36,718 bases of DNA from an uncultured Nocardiaceae bacterium (GCA_936936565.1 CAKZIX010000086.1:1-36718); one strand, 5' to 3'. Positions 14,701 through 20,807 are shown, counted from the first letter of the stretch. The notes: generated from the sequence alone by a model not told the origin. Made by a program: numbers and translations.

Positions 14701-16918
14701 CGCGCAGCGCCACGGCCTGGATCCCGATGTCGTGCGGACTACCGACGACGTCGACAAGCTGGTCACCTGGAATCGCGCGCAGGCGGAGATGATCGACCGG
14801 TTGCGTGAGGTCGCCGACGCCTACAACCGCGAAGACGCGATCGTGCCCTACGACCGGGTTCTCGACATTCACGAAGCGGACTACACGCGGCGCTGGGCCG
14901 GTGACGATCAGCAGACCGGCGAGCTCACCGACTGGGATCGCTACGGCGACGCCGGTATGCGTTTGCTGCGTCAGTTGCATCAGCTGCACAACCCGGGCCG
15001 GCCCACCCTGCTCAACTGGAACGGCATCATCGGCGGCGCGGAAATTCCGGCGCACATCATTCCGCCGCACGTCGAGGCGCGCGCGCTGCAGCGGGAGAAC
15101 ATTGCGGCCGACCGGGTGATGCTGGCCGACGACCTCGACATCGATCTCGCGGATCTCACCCCGGATCGCCTGGCCGACACCCTCGCACGCGCGACGGAGC
15201 GGAACCGTCTCCAGGCTCGTGACCTGGAGGCCTTCCGCAGCGAAGCGGAATCGCACCTGCGCGCCAACGACGAGGCGCTGCGCCGCTACACCGAGAGCGT
15301 CGACCAAGCCATGCGCGATTTCCTGGACAACCAGGAGGGCGAGCGGATCGACGGGGCCCACGGCCCGGTGTTCCTCGTCGACGGTGACCCGCCGCGCCTT
15401 GTGGTCGTCGACCGGGAGGGCGATGTCCAGATGTCCGACGGTCGCCGCGTGGAGCGCGGCAGCCGCAACTATCTGGACTGGCGTCTGAACAACGACCCCG
15501 ACCTGTTCCGGCAACTGCTCGAGCGGCCGGGCTTCCGGCGCGCACTCGAAGACGGCGAAGTCGAGGTCGACTACCGGGTCGTACGAGTCGACGCCGACGG
15601 CCGGCCGCGGGTGTCCGACGTTCAGGTGCCGCCGAAGGTGGCGTTCGACGACAAGGGCCGGGCGCTGCCGCCGGGCGAGGACGGTCGCGGCCGCCGCGGC
15701 GACGACTCCGACGGCCCGCGGCGGCCGGTGCGCGTGCGTCCGCCGGTGCAATGGATCGACGTGCACGAACCGGTGGGCCTCGAGCTCGATCCGCCCGGCG
15801 TGCCGCCGGTGCCCGACTTCGAGCCCGGCGGCTCGGACGAGCCCCCGAAGCCGGGGGACGACTGTGACGACGACACCGGTGACGACTGCGACGACGGTGA
15901 CAAGGGACGCCCGCAGCCGATCGACGACTGCCCGGATGTGCCGGACGACGACTGCCCGGACATTCCCGTTCCGCCTGTTGTTCCGGATCCGCCGGACGTG
16001 CCGGACCCGCCGGATCCGCCCGACGTGCCGGATCCGCCCGACGTGCCGGATCCGCCCGACGTGCCGGACCCACCGGACGTACCGGATCTGCCGGATCCGC
16101 CAGACGTCCCGGATGTTCCGGATCCGCCAGACGTCCCGGATGTTCCGGATCCGCCGGATGTTCCGGACCTGCCCGACCTACCGGATGTTCCCGACCTGCC
16201 AGAAGTGCCGGGTATCCCGCAGGTGCCGCTCCCGGAGGTGCCGGGGCTGCCCGACGGCGACGATGCGCCGGACATCCCGTTCCAGCTCGGCGGGATTCCG
16301 GTGCCTCCCGTCGCGAACGGCAGCGGCGGTCCGGCGCGGCCGGAACCCGGCGGCAACGGCGGTCCGGCGCCCGGATCCGGCAGCGACGGCATGGCCGGAT
16401 TGCCCGGCATGCCGCCGATGTTGCCACCGGGTGGCCGGGGCGATTCGGACCGCGACCGGCGCGGTGCCGACCGGTTGCCGGTCGACCGAGTGCTGGTCAG
16501 CTCGCACTCGGCGCTGCGCGATCTGGCGATGTTCGAGCCGGGTACCGGCATGCTCACCCCGATCGACAGCGCGAGCCTGCCTGCGGACAGCCAGGTGAGC
16601 GGCGTCTTCGCAGTGCTCGGTGGCGACCTGGTCGTCTTCTACCGCGACGTCAACGGGCTTGCGCTCAGCGTCGCCGGTCTCGCGGTGGCCCTCGATGAAT
16701 CCGATGTCGGTGTGCTGTGGCGTCAAATAGATTCCAGCACAGCACGTTTCGCATTGTTCTCGAACGGCGCGCAGGTGTGCGATCTGACCTACGAGAACAG
16801 CGCGGCCGGCGCGGGAGACGCGTTGGAAGACTCCGATCTCGGCCTCTACGTCCGCAACGTGCTGACCGACCCCGGCCGCCGGGCCACCGTGTTCGCGAGC
16901 AGCGTGCTGACCCAGTGA
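5762..16918 (+). CDS. Giant multi-domain CpnT-like polymorphic toxin (3718 residues)
   Basis: Residues 1-~110 form the WXG100-like export domain of CpnT-type toxins (VQWPEGDEDLMFALSRDWEN), followed by hydrophobic helices (~115-200). After a Gly-rich segment come stalks: Asn/Gly (321-411) and Ser/Gln/Pro (~412-860). Then a PD-(D/E)xK nuclease-like domain (D1053, E1072-A-K1074, Q1099), papain-fold domain 1 (C1187, H1269, D1284), papain-fold domain 2 (C1466, H1541, D1556) and an EHELWE domain (1721-1726). Residues ~1771-1847 are overprinted by another gene. Trp-rich repeats begin at ~1853. A duplicated 700-residue module (1979 and 2678 onward), a Pro/Asp repeat (~3400-3490) and an unknown globular C-terminus (~3573-3718) complete it. 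Papain-fold toxins of this type act as protein glutamine deamidases or proteases. Export by the ESX system is inferred. The start is uncertain (see the leader at 5723). Confidence 0.8.
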   Translation: MGKNHWVVDALGWVAGVQWPEGDEDLMFALSRDWENASKRLANLLDDVDSTKSAALSAYPSGDGIDKISEAFDKLRSGDNSLEHLANQLKMVSDSAFNVGTEIDYGKDMFIASLLVLAAEIAAAWLFPPTAPAVEAAAIGATRIVTAGIARRIIMAIGRVTLKQVATFLARHVLIDTFIATGLEVGIQGLQVAEGNRRGGINWNQVGMTTLTEAVGGAAGGPVGDVLGKALARGPGGNIFNSAVAGAGGGLAGAGAAYLTQGLVTDNWAFDPRMLTAGAIGGALPGGVGGYRAGSMDPINPGSNGGDPFGNNGRPPGADSNGTQNNANNNGGNNNGGTNAGNNGGTNAGNNAGSNAGNNSGTDTGSNAGNNGGTNAGNNAGNNGGTNAGNNAGNNGGTNSGNDTGSNTNPARAGDPAATENDGSAQQHSTDDSTQSQQQEESAPPSRPTNDTGAEPNSTSTSDQSGTRQDSPAQSDSGATDRSQPESSPQQSNSPTQSESSPQQTNSPTQSESSPQQSNSPALSESSPQQTNSPTQSESPQQSNSPTQHESPAPHQGSPDRSDPDAQQHNSPEQRSPSNADHSTAPAQSSTDQSAPTSDRGSDSTQRPMGSPPPMGMAGGPPAPGGQPSAPTASSPTSAPTASNPASGSDVRAPQQSSTPAQPPTTQTPSTQTPSTQTPSTQTPGTQTPGPQTPGTQTPTTNSPQQPSAPLSESRAGTQERAGTPSSSPESPLQADTAQSEAPQAKSTEDATTQESSPEDGATRQPSPDNIPEPSQDIPVAPIPSPVAHNPTPARPSTPIGARPENPSNPDPGNSEPDQAAPSPPTSQPDQPTGEPPEQSQSEPESPSARPELVEGSDGRMRFPGDPESIFRDPTGRAQNVDGSGYAKGHPNPWSTATEPGNVKPADVGPSREHELSPQGESQMSDAKSDRQAEADARQELRDERNRIADEIADTLSQERGEPYVIKPSDMNSESKLDTLRERLEQDGVADADIDRLVDAAQRAIDAQKDQTLNRLSEAMGVVGALDVLRAMGAIPLVGHDSVGVPGKPGGFDVVGYIPGKDGEPPKLVVLEAKGSDGKPTLGTRNIPEPDGTRIDAEQGTQEYYNDLLSKDPDLAKALAGHPELLDALARGDYELAYQLVHASPDGTVEVSDFQNVDPVPRDGANDPPVTPEQQPPQEHSNDRNTCWRDVLQGTRDDTGNEDINVPSVEEVGLEGMSGDDLVANAGGEMYATNQADVATLLGELGDGASAIIVDEFRGPINDDGVGSHAYRMVNEDGKIWIVDGEHRFPYDPQRPATGDVKDTFGIIFHSDGVPLHPVTPEVTQQQGARPESNIGKRDDSDPPTDRGPPRDDDGSGRPPQQGRPGDVGDPARVPSEPSTSKDPEPSTTKDPDPASTENSSEPEAPQHDTDDTRPARPLDEVRAEEPYWAPDSAAPPPTSSGHDVKSWIGQINGDGPETPGRDTNCVDCARATEATFRGEPTGAMAMADTSSMGSTSELVDNWLGSEMDFATYDEIEAHLRSLGPGSSAIISSTWNGGGGHTFNAFNVDGEILFADGQTGRVHTWGPLTWDESDTVASIAMFRDPDGRVVDGPEREPGSLIPDNLADLSFEGGAIRPRDEGAAFDWADQAYEAFDRSDADIAEIARNVADHVRPDGSRFTEADIEQIKNHVVREEHPIRDYELPPGEDIVVQRFDASPDFAEAWIRLREGNPLPEDFLLLEHELWESNYMRANPEVPYQDAHALANGEHNWQANIPERTGERFDTLWKDDHGDAGVLQADSGGPERGGVPSGGDRNSGPNPRDPEGDPDVSRPRATGGWHDEGSGREDPAAVPQGEQLAEAGNDRFVANGPDNYRWVEGDWVRDAGGNWTQSEGRWVPEPPAELPPGAERFAWVEGGWILGDDGSYRWDSNGRWEPVAGDPVTGLEGEPTAADPPTTPLSPDPVTTPVQRESSDPETMPVRPESDPETSPINRPDPAEYHDGTYERVEGGLVQDEHGNWQRAEPHWVPKPPDTDTGPQFRWTEGGWTLGEDGSYRWDPQGRWAAASPDAIEIPHTETPGETTPALVEPTALSKTDPPLTLNGSANIDGHRIDISYNERSAPEARPERPRNTRWERFTANLDDFRQMMAQHPYNPKHPSGSGLDTDYFNQMLGTGDANPARLLQIMLESKKLYERFKANRAAARDRVNPNDEPDWMHSEPWRTEVDPDDMVDVPDSLREKWARIESESRAQPEYSRAHLDAGDQPTTSRKPESDELADLAERHGIDPDLVRTNDDVDQLLDWNRARTDMLERLREIAEAYNREDADLPYDKHVNILESDFSRRWAGDEAEAGPLTEYDRYGDAGMRLLRQLHLRDHPGGASTLDWAGIIGGQENPAHIIPPHVEARALQRENLAADRVMLADELGIDLDELGPEQLDATLARVADELGREAQDLQTFRQEAGDHLRAGDAAQRRREDAIDQAMRDFVDNHPGERLDGRHGPVLLVDGERPRLVVVDTEGTVTTPDGRTLERGSRDYLTWRLNNDPELARQLADRPEFADALGRGDVDIDYRLVHADADNHARVSEVEIPARVEPEQPAKRRWWQRLRGGEPNAVESAPEPRALPPAGESPTEPVARPVEPQTNPVARPDTSESDPVTQPERSESDPVTKPVARPEESESDPVTKPVADPETAPVLDPDAYHDGTWERVDGGLVQDEHGNWQRAEPHWVPKPPDPVTGAEYRWAEGGWVRNEDGEYRWDSQGRWVAVDPDNVDVAKELTPTTSTEPEPVPDPDEVDPVQVEGSVTVDGQQIDISYDEQPAPPPTPERPRDTRWERFKANLSDLRRMLGEHAVNPKHPSGSGLDNTGIDQAIEGAGHLLGRDWEGNIADGADAGPNPARVLQILLEARKLHKIIKARRAAERMRSHPDDDPEWMHSEPWFTEVTDEDLAQVPVPDSLREKWDRVDQENRAQPRYNNAHFADPESPQSPESEASQRAREDYAEIAQRHGLDPDVVRTTDDVDKLVTWNRAQAEMIDRLREVADAYNREDAIVPYDRVLDIHEADYTRRWAGDDQQTGELTDWDRYGDAGMRLLRQLHQLHNPGRPTLLNWNGIIGGAEIPAHIIPPHVEARALQRENIAADRVMLADDLDIDLADLTPDRLADTLARATERNRLQARDLEAFRSEAESHLRANDEALRRYTESVDQAMRDFLDNQEGERIDGAHGPVFLVDGDPPRLVVVDREGDVQMSDGRRVERGSRNYLDWRLNNDPDLFRQLLERPGFRRALEDGEVEVDYRVVRVDADGRPRVSDVQVPPKVAFDDKGRALPPGEDGRGRRGDDSDGPRRPVRVRPPVQWIDVHEPVGLELDPPGVPPVPDFEPGGSDEPPKPGDDCDDDTGDDCDDGDKGRPQPIDDCPDVPDDDCPDIPVPPVVPDPPDVPDPPDPPDVPDPPDVPDPPDVPDPPDVPDLPDPPDVPDVPDPPDVPDVPDPPDVPDLPDLPDVPDLPEVPGIPQVPLPEVPGLPDGDDAPDIPFQLGGIPVPPVANGSGGPARPEPGGNGGPAPGSGSDGMAGLPGMPPMLPPGGRGDSDRDRRGADRLPVDRVLVSSHSALRDLAMFEPGTGMLTPIDSASLPADSQVSGVFAVLGGDLVVFYRDVNGLALSVAGLAVALDESDVGVLWRQIDSSTARFALFSNGAQVCDLTYENSAAGAGDALEDSDLGLYVRNVLTDPGRRATVFASSVLTQ
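6722..6990 (+). repeat. Asn/Gly-rich tandem repeat in the toxin gene
   Basis: Repeats of AACAACGGCGGCACC-type units encode NNGGTNAGN and NAGNNGG, about residues 321-411. The stretch is a flexible linker between the export and hydrophobic part and the Ser/Gln stalk. The repeats are nearly identical at DNA level, so copy number is probably variable. Confidence 0.8.
7213..7410 (+). repeat. 39-bp tandem repeat encoding SESSPQQ(S/T)NSPTQ
   Basis: About five copies of a 13-residue unit (last copy one residue shorter) within the Ser/Gln/Pro stalk of the giant toxin. Ser and Thr alternate at one position. It is coding and in frame throughout. Confidence 0.8.
7751..7860 (+). repeat. 15-bp tandem repeat encoding TP(S/G)TQ
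   Basis: CAGACCCCGAGTACG is repeated exactly three times. Diverged units (GTQTPGPQTPGTQTP) follow. A Pro/Thr/Gln stalk segment of the giant toxin. Confidence 0.75.
11073..11303 (+). CDS. Embedded 76-residue ORF inside the toxin gene, immunity-like
   Basis: ATG 11073 lies 5 nt after the Shine-Dalgarno GGAAGGA (11061-11067), in a frame different from the toxin. The peptide looks like a real small protein: MAMLVYYKLIREDPNEAEYQ, then LDRTLVIQKATQTFRVLERP, AAAGKILQRFRKENSWPKRG, ending MIAS. By my count 65 of its 76 codons end in G or C, while only about 32 of 77 toxin-frame codons over the same bases do. The toxin frame here reads as Gly/Pro/Arg/Glu-rich text without fold. The pattern (YYKLxxED... 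LDRxLxIxKAT... WPxxG) resembles small proteins I recall next to actinobacterial toxin genes. It starts just after the EHELWE domain ends, where an immunity gene would be expected. Translation by internal initiation and the immunity role are inferences. Confidence 0.65.
   Translation: MAMLVYYKLIREDPNEAEYQVGETETLDRTLVIQKATQTFRVLERPEDGTTRAAAGKILQRFRKENSWPKRGMIAS
11696..13470 (+). repeat. Intragenic module, copy 1
   Basis: Residues ~1979-2570 of the giant toxin. Order: YHDGTYERVEGGLVQDEHGN Trp-rich pair, a spacer with DGHRIDISYNE, RWERFTANL, NPKHPSGSGLD, a helical block, EPDWMHSEPW, YNREDADLPYD, AHIIPPHVEARALQREN, then a nuclease-like C-terminal part (LVVVDTEG at 2492-2499). Copy 2 lies exactly 700 residues (2100 bp) downstream. 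Confidence 0.9.
13793..15624 (+). repeat. Intragenic module, copy 2
   Basis: Residues ~2678-3287. The block order is that of copy 1, with matching text such as YHDGTWERVDGGLVQDEHGN, NPKHPSGSGLD, EWMHSEPW, YNREDAIVPYD and AHIIPPHVEARALQREN. Copy 2 carries a ~20-residue insertion around IEGAGHLLGRDWEGNIADGA. Divergence elsewhere shows the duplication is old, not an assembly duplicate. Confidence 0.9.
15960..16230 (+). repeat. Pro/Asp-rich tandem repeat (PDxPDPPDVPD)
   Basis: Units of 9-18 bp (CCGGATCCGCCCGACGTG-type) encode runs of PDVPDPPDVPD that shade into PDLPEVPG. It forms an extended acidic stalk at residues ~3400-3490, before the C-terminal domain. An acidic Cys-containing stretch (DDCDDDTGDDCDDG) precedes it. 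Confidence 0.85.
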
Positions 16919-16928
16919 GTGTGCCCGG

Positions 16929-17771
16929 TCAGCCGCGTTCGGCTTTGATCGCGCGCACCACTGTTGCGATGTCCTGGTTGATGAGCTGTTCCATGCCGCG
17001 GGTGTCGACGGCCACCGCCAACGGCGGCGTGCCTGGTCGTACCGCGTAGCGTCCGTCGTCTTCGAGGTCACGCCATTCGAATCCGGCAGTGACGATGCCC
17101 TGACGGCCGTAGACCGAGCGGCCCTGTTCGGTCTCTACCCGTCCGAGGAGTTTCGTCGGGGCGCTGAGGAAACGACTGGAGCGGTCCCAGGTCGAGTCGA
17201 CCGCGGAGTCCTCGATGAGCGACCGTCCGTAGGTGTAGTCGACGTGCTGCCGCGGCTGGTCCGACTGCAAAGTCTGCGAGTCGGTCGTACGGTGCTGATG
17301 GGTGGCTGCCGGATCGCGGCTGACCAGCGGCAGTTCCGGTATTGCTCCCGCCTTCTCCTCCGGATGCCGCTCGGCGAGCACCCGGCCCAACTCCAGCGCA
17401 CCGCAGGCGCGGATGACGAACCCGCCACTGTGCCAGACGGTTTCGCCGGGCAACTGTTCGACGACGCAACCCTGGTCGCCGGCCCGCCCGCCGACCAGTC
17501 GCACCCGCTTCTTCGGATTCTGGACGTCGTTGTCGTCCCATGCATATGCCGTGACCAGCAGGTCCGCGTTCGACAGGGTGTCCAGCGCGGCGGCGCAATC
17601 GGGATGTAGCTGAGTGCGCATTCGCTCGCGGGCTTCGATGGTTTCCCGCTCGTAGGCGCGCGCATCTTTGGTCCGGGCCGTGAACGTCAGCGGTCCGGGC
17701 AACTGCTCGTGTCGCATCCCGCGCCAGACGACCACGAAGTCCAGGTCACGCAGCGTCCAGGACTGGTTCAC
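16929..17771 (-). CDS. EspG-like ESX secretion-associated protein
   Basis: 280 residues, soluble. Opening WTLRDLDFVVVWRGM, then LPGPLTF, ARERMRTQLH, a central QLPGETVWHSGGFVIR and a closing WRDLEDDGRYAVRPGTPP with LINQDIATVVRAIKAERG. The same plan occurs in the protein at 29280-30062, and both fit the divergent EspG group of nocardial ESX loci. EspG proteins are cytosolic chaperones that bind the tip of cognate PE-PPE substrates. GTG 17771 overlaps the stop of the upstream PPE-like gene (GTGA), which argues for a chaperone-substrate pair. It ends 10 bp from the convergent toxin gene and no terminator is seen between them. Confidence 0.7.
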   Translation of the reverse strand: MNQSWTLRDLDFVVVWRGMRHEQLPGPLTFTARTKDARAYERETIEARERMRTQLHPDCAAALDTLSNADLLVTAYAWDDNDVQNPKKRVRLVGGRAGDQGCVVEQLPGETVWHSGGFVIRACGALELGRVLAERHPEEKAGAIPELPLVSRDPAATHQHRTTDSQTLQSDQPRQHVDYTYGRSLIEDSAVDSTWDRSSRFLSAPTKLLGRVETEQGRSVYGRQGIVTAGFEWRDLEDDGRYAVRPGTPPLAVAVDTRGMEQLINQDIATVVRAIKAERG

Positions 17772-19645
17772 TGCTCGACCACAGGACGCACCGCCGTCGG
17801 CGCGTCACCCATCGCCTCGTCGAGGTGTTCGGTCGAATTCAGGTACGCAGGCGACTTGCGGTCCTTGTCCTGGCCGCCTGCGCCGGCACCCGCACCGGCG
17901 GGGCCCATGGCCCCCGGGGCGCCCGCCGCGCCCTGCGAAGCGGCGACCGCACCTTGCGCAGTCGCCAGTCCGCCGGTCAGCGCCGCCGACGCCCGCGGGA
18001 ACAGCTTGGACGCCTGCTCGACGGCCTTCGGGCCACCCGCCCCCGCGCCGCCACCGGCACCGGACGGCCCGCCGTGTGCCCCGGCGCCGCCGCCCTTGCC
18101 CGCGCCGCCGCCACCGGCGCCGGCGCCGCCGGCGCCGGCGCCGTGTGGCAGGCTGGCCGACTTCAGCGCGTTGGGTCCGCCGGCGGGCATTCCCGGCATA
18201 CCCGCCAGTCCTGTCGGGTTGAGCCCCGCCAGGTCTTGGGCGTGCTTGAGCGCCTCCTGGCTGATCTTGGCCAGGTCGCTGGGCTGGCTGGGCGAATTGC
18301 TCGGCTGCGAAGGATTGCTGGGCTTGCTGGGATTGCTCGGGTTACTGGGATTGCTGGGGTTGCTGGGATTGCTCGGCTTGTTTGCCTGGTCCTCGTGGTT
18401 CTTCTTCGCTTCCTCGATCCGTTTGAGCAAATCGGAACTCGGCTGCGACGGACTCGGCTGCGCCGGATGCGACGGCGACGGCTGCGCCGGAGACGACGGC
18501 GAGGGTTGCGACGGCCGCGCAGGCTGCGGAGGTGCGGAAACGGGGTTGTACGGCGGTGGAAACGTCGGCATGCCGGAATCGCTGGCCTCGGTACCGGTGA
18601 CGTACCAGAAGTTGTAGAACCGCTGGTACTCGCTGAGCGCCAGCTTCAAACACGGTTCGCAGTTCTCGTACAGCGCGCGTGCCGCCGTTTCGTCCATGGT
18701 GGGGGCGTTGCGCCGGGCCCCGCCCAGCCAGTCGGCGGTGTAGGTGAGATTCGACGCGATCAGCGCCGAGCTCTGTTGCAGCAAGATGCCGGATTTCGCA
18801 TAGTTGGACGTCGCATCGGCCGCAGCGGCGCCGCCCTTTCCGCTCCACGAGTCGACGTGCGCGGTGGTGATCTTGTTCGAGAGGTCCTCGAACGGCGTCT
18901 GGATGTGGTCGGCGATGCGTTGCCAGATCTGCCCGGCCCAGCGTGCGGTGCGTTCGTCGATCCCGCGCAGGCTGTGCAGTTCGTTCCAGGTCATCGAGTC
19001 GGCCGGCGGGGCGACGACAGCGGGGGGCATCATTCCCGCGGACTTGACCTTGTTGTAATAGGACTCGAAGTTTCGCGATCGTTCGTGCCGGTCGTCCATC
19101 GTGTCCGAGGACACGACCTTGTGCCCGGAAGACGCGTCCTTGTTGTGGCCCTTGCTCTTGTCCGGAGCCTCGCCTTTGTAGTCTTCGGTCTTGGTGGCCG
19201 TGTCCGTCGGCGCGCCGCCGGTGGGCCGGCCCGGCAGATCCTTCAGCGACCTGCCGTCGGTGCCGGCCTTGCCGATGATCCCGAGCCCGGCCTGCCGGAT
19301 GTCTTCGGCCGTCAGTTTCTCGGTGGCTTCGTAGGCCTTACCCGCCGCCATGAAGGTGTCGAACATCGCCGACAACACCTTGATGTGGTCGTCCAGCACC
19401 GGAATCAGGGCCGTGGTCGGGCCGTTCGCCCGCCCTGCGAAGCGGGTGGCCAGCGCCTGCCCGGACGACAGCGGGGAGAAGGCCGGCAGATCGGACACCG
19501 AGCCGAGCGTCGCCTTCACATCGCTCAGCGCCATGATCACGGTGTTGCACGCCATCGCGCATTGCGCGGCGATGCCGTTTTCGAGCCTCAGGTCCTTGCT
19601 GTCGGCTTGCGCCTTCAGTCCGTTCCAGACAGTTTCGTCGCCCAC
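17768..19645 (-). CDS. PPE/WXG-like ESX substrate with long Pro/Gly-rich tail
   Basis: 625 residues. A helical N-terminal part carries cysteines (AAQCAMACNTVIMALSD). A helical centre has a WSG turn (HVDSWSGKGGAAAADATSNY) like WxG and a conserved YRFYNFWYV-type aromatic block. A low-complexity region follows (PSP/PAQ, then SNP repeats, then Gly/Ala-rich). The end contains KLFPRAS and a final tail HLDEAMGDAPTAVRPVVEQ. GTG 19645 follows GGGAGGA by 7 nt. The paralogue at 30059-31855 shares the layout, LFPRAS and the tail. Probably secreted with the help of the EspG-like protein encoded next. Weak resemblance to EspB/PPE proteins. Confidence 0.65.
   Translation of the reverse strand: MGDETVWNGLKAQADSKDLRLENGIAAQCAMACNTVIMALSDVKATLGSVSDLPAFSPLSSGQALATRFAGRANGPTTALIPVLDDHIKVLSAMFDTFMAAGKAYEATEKLTAEDIRQAGLGIIGKAGTDGRSLKDLPGRPTGGAPTDTATKTEDYKGEAPDKSKGHNKDASSGHKVVSSDTMDDRHERSRNFESYYNKVKSAGMMPPAVVAPPADSMTWNELHSLRGIDERTARWAGQIWQRIADHIQTPFEDLSNKITTAHVDSWSGKGGAAAADATSNYAKSGILLQQSSALIASNLTYTADWLGGARRNAPTMDETAARALYENCEPCLKLALSEYQRFYNFWYVTGTEASDSGMPTFPPPYNPVSAPPQPARPSQPSPSSPAQPSPSHPAQPSPSQPSSDLLKRIEEAKKNHEDQANKPSNPSNPSNPSNPSNPSKPSNPSQPSNSPSQPSDLAKISQEALKHAQDLAGLNPTGLAGMPGMPAGGPNALKSASLPHGAGAGGAGAGGGGAGKGGGAGAHGGPSGAGGGAGAGGPKAVEQASKLFPRASAALTGGLATAQGAVAASQGAAGAPGAMGPAGAGAGAGGQDKDRKSPAYLNSTEHLDEAMGDAPTAVRPVVEQ
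18311..18378 (-). repeat. 9-bp tandem repeat (SNP/SKP codons)
   Basis: About seven 9-bp units (plus-strand GGATTGCTG-type) encode PSNPSNPSNPSNPSKP inside the PPE-like gene. Prone to slippage. Confidence 0.75.
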
Positions 19646-19676
19646 GCTCGTATCCTCCCGTTCAGATCCGAAGGCG

Positions 19677-20333
19677 TCATCTCGGCAGTGCCGGAAACAG
19701 GGCGTCGGCGACGCCCTGGATGTGTAGGCAGGGATCGGTCCACGGGCGCAGGGCCGGATGCGGCGCCTGCACCTGAATCTGCAGTGCTCCGGTCGACGTG
19801 CCCCACATGATCGAGCAGAAGTCGTCGACGTCGCCCACCATGCGGTACTGCGTCGCCTCGCGATCACCGACTCTGGTCGGGACGAATCGATCCCGGTTGG
19901 GCAGCGTGCCCAGTTCCTGGTAGCTGTTGCGCAGCACGTACACCACCGCCGCGCTGAACGGAGCGCCCGCCAGCGTGTTCCAGAAACACATGCGGGCGTC
20001 GGGCGGCGGTGTGCTGCTGCCGGCGTCACGGACTTCGGTGCCCGGGTCCAGCCGCGCGGCGCGCAGCCTCTCGTGCGGGATCGCGCACGGATCGGCGAGT
20101 TGGTCTTCGGTGATCGGAGATTCCTTCGCGGGCACCGTCGAGGTGCCCTCGGGCCCCGTGATCTTTGTCGCAGGCGTTGCCGGACGACCCGAACTCGACG
20201 GTGCCGGCGTAGCGCCGTGCCCGTGCGAATCGGAGGCGCTGACCGGCGTCCCGGCGATTGTCTGGCCCTCTCCACAGGACGTGAGCACGACCGCGGCCGT
20301 CGCGAGCGCGACGATTACGCCTGTCGGTTGCAC
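19677..20333 (-). CDS. DUF3558-type lipoprotein
   Basis: 218 residues from GTG 20333, which follows AAGGGGA. An export signal (VIVALATAAVVLTSC) with lipobox LTSC points to lipidation at the cell envelope. A Ser/Pro/Thr linker follows, then a DUF3558-like domain: DPCAIPHERLRAARLDP, a second Cys in ARMCFWNTL, FSAAVVYVLRNSY, a third Cys in DDFCSIMWGT and a closing PCLHIQGVADALFPAL. Earlier in-frame starts would bury the signal peptide. It is the first gene of a minus-strand operon; the PPE-like gene starts 31 nt after its stop. Function unknown; such lipoproteins are common in Mycobacteriales envelopes. Confidence 0.75.
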   Translation of the reverse strand: MQPTGVIVALATAAVVLTSCGEGQTIAGTPVSASDSHGHGATPAPSSSGRPATPATKITGPEGTSTVPAKESPITEDQLADPCAIPHERLRAARLDPGTEVRDAGSSTPPPDARMCFWNTLAGAPFSAAVVYVLRNSYQELGTLPNRDRFVPTRVGDREATQYRMVGDVDDFCSIMWGTSTGALQIQVQAPHPALRPWTDPCLHIQGVADALFPALPR

Positions 20334-20450
20334 GAGCCGCGATCCCCTTCGTTGCGTGTGTGGGCCTTTTCGGGTGGCATCACCGTGCCCATCGTGCCCG
20401 AAATCCGTCAACCCAAAGATCTTGGGCTGGTGCCTGTCGGAGCCTGTCGA

Positions 20451-20463
20451 TAGGCTACCGCTA
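20451..20463 (+). promoter_or_regulatory. -10 box for a leaderless transcript (ESX substrate operon)
   Basis: TAGGCT (20451-20456), 6 nt, ATG 20463; no Shine-Dalgarno sequence. It sits in the 129-bp divergent region between the lipoprotein operon and the plus-strand ESX operon. A small CCCAAAGATCTTGGG inverted repeat (20412-20426) lies just upstream. Confidence 0.45.
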
Positions 20464-20807
20464 TGTCGGATCCATACGGGGCTGGATGGGAAGGGCTGGT
20501 GTCGACGGCGGCCAATCGCAGCGGGTCGATATCGGTGCGTACCAGCGAATACGGTCTACCGCTTGGCATCTCGATCGAGCGGGCGGAATTGCGTCGGGAT
20601 CCGGCAGTGCTCGCGCAGGACATTGTGAAGCTGTGCAAGCAGGCCGCCAATCGTGCCGGGCTGCAGCGGCGCGCGGAACTGAAAGCCGCTGGCGTGGCTT
20701 CCGACGTGCTGGACCGGTTCGGTTTGCCGCGGCAGGAAGATGTCACGCGCGAAGAAGCGATCGACGATTTCGACGACGAACCGCAAACGTGGCTGAGGTC
20801 GATATGA
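20463..20807 (+). CDS. EspH/DUF2694-like protein
   Basis: 114 residues, soluble. A short beta region (GSISVRTSEYGLPLGISIER) is followed by a helix (DPAVLAQDIVKLCKQAANRA) and an acidic C-terminus (EEAIDDFDDEP). This strand-strand-helix layout resembles DUF2694/EspH and YbaB-like proteins of mycobacterial ESX-1. First gene of the ESX substrate operon, apparently leaderless. Its stop overlaps the next ATG (ATGA), so it is co-translated with the YbaB-like partner, suggesting a complex. Confidence 0.5.
   Translation: MSDPYGAGWEGLVSTAANRSGSISVRTSEYGLPLGISIERAELRRDPAVLAQDIVKLCKQAANRAGLQRRAELKAAGVASDVLDRFGLPRQEDVTREEAIDDFDDEPQTWLRSI

Noticed and set aside
13544..15766. Long open frames antisense to the toxin gene (also 7014-8303, 8582-10789, 11090-13510)
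   Set aside because: Their translations are Arg/Val/Gly- or Ser-dominated mirror text of a high-GC coding strand, with no start signals or family motifs. The plus frame shows clear domains throughout.
15960..16230. Regular short repeats considered as a CRISPR array or protein-binding iterons
   Set aside because: Units are 9-18 bp without spacers, stay in frame and encode PDxPD text. They are protein-coding repeats.
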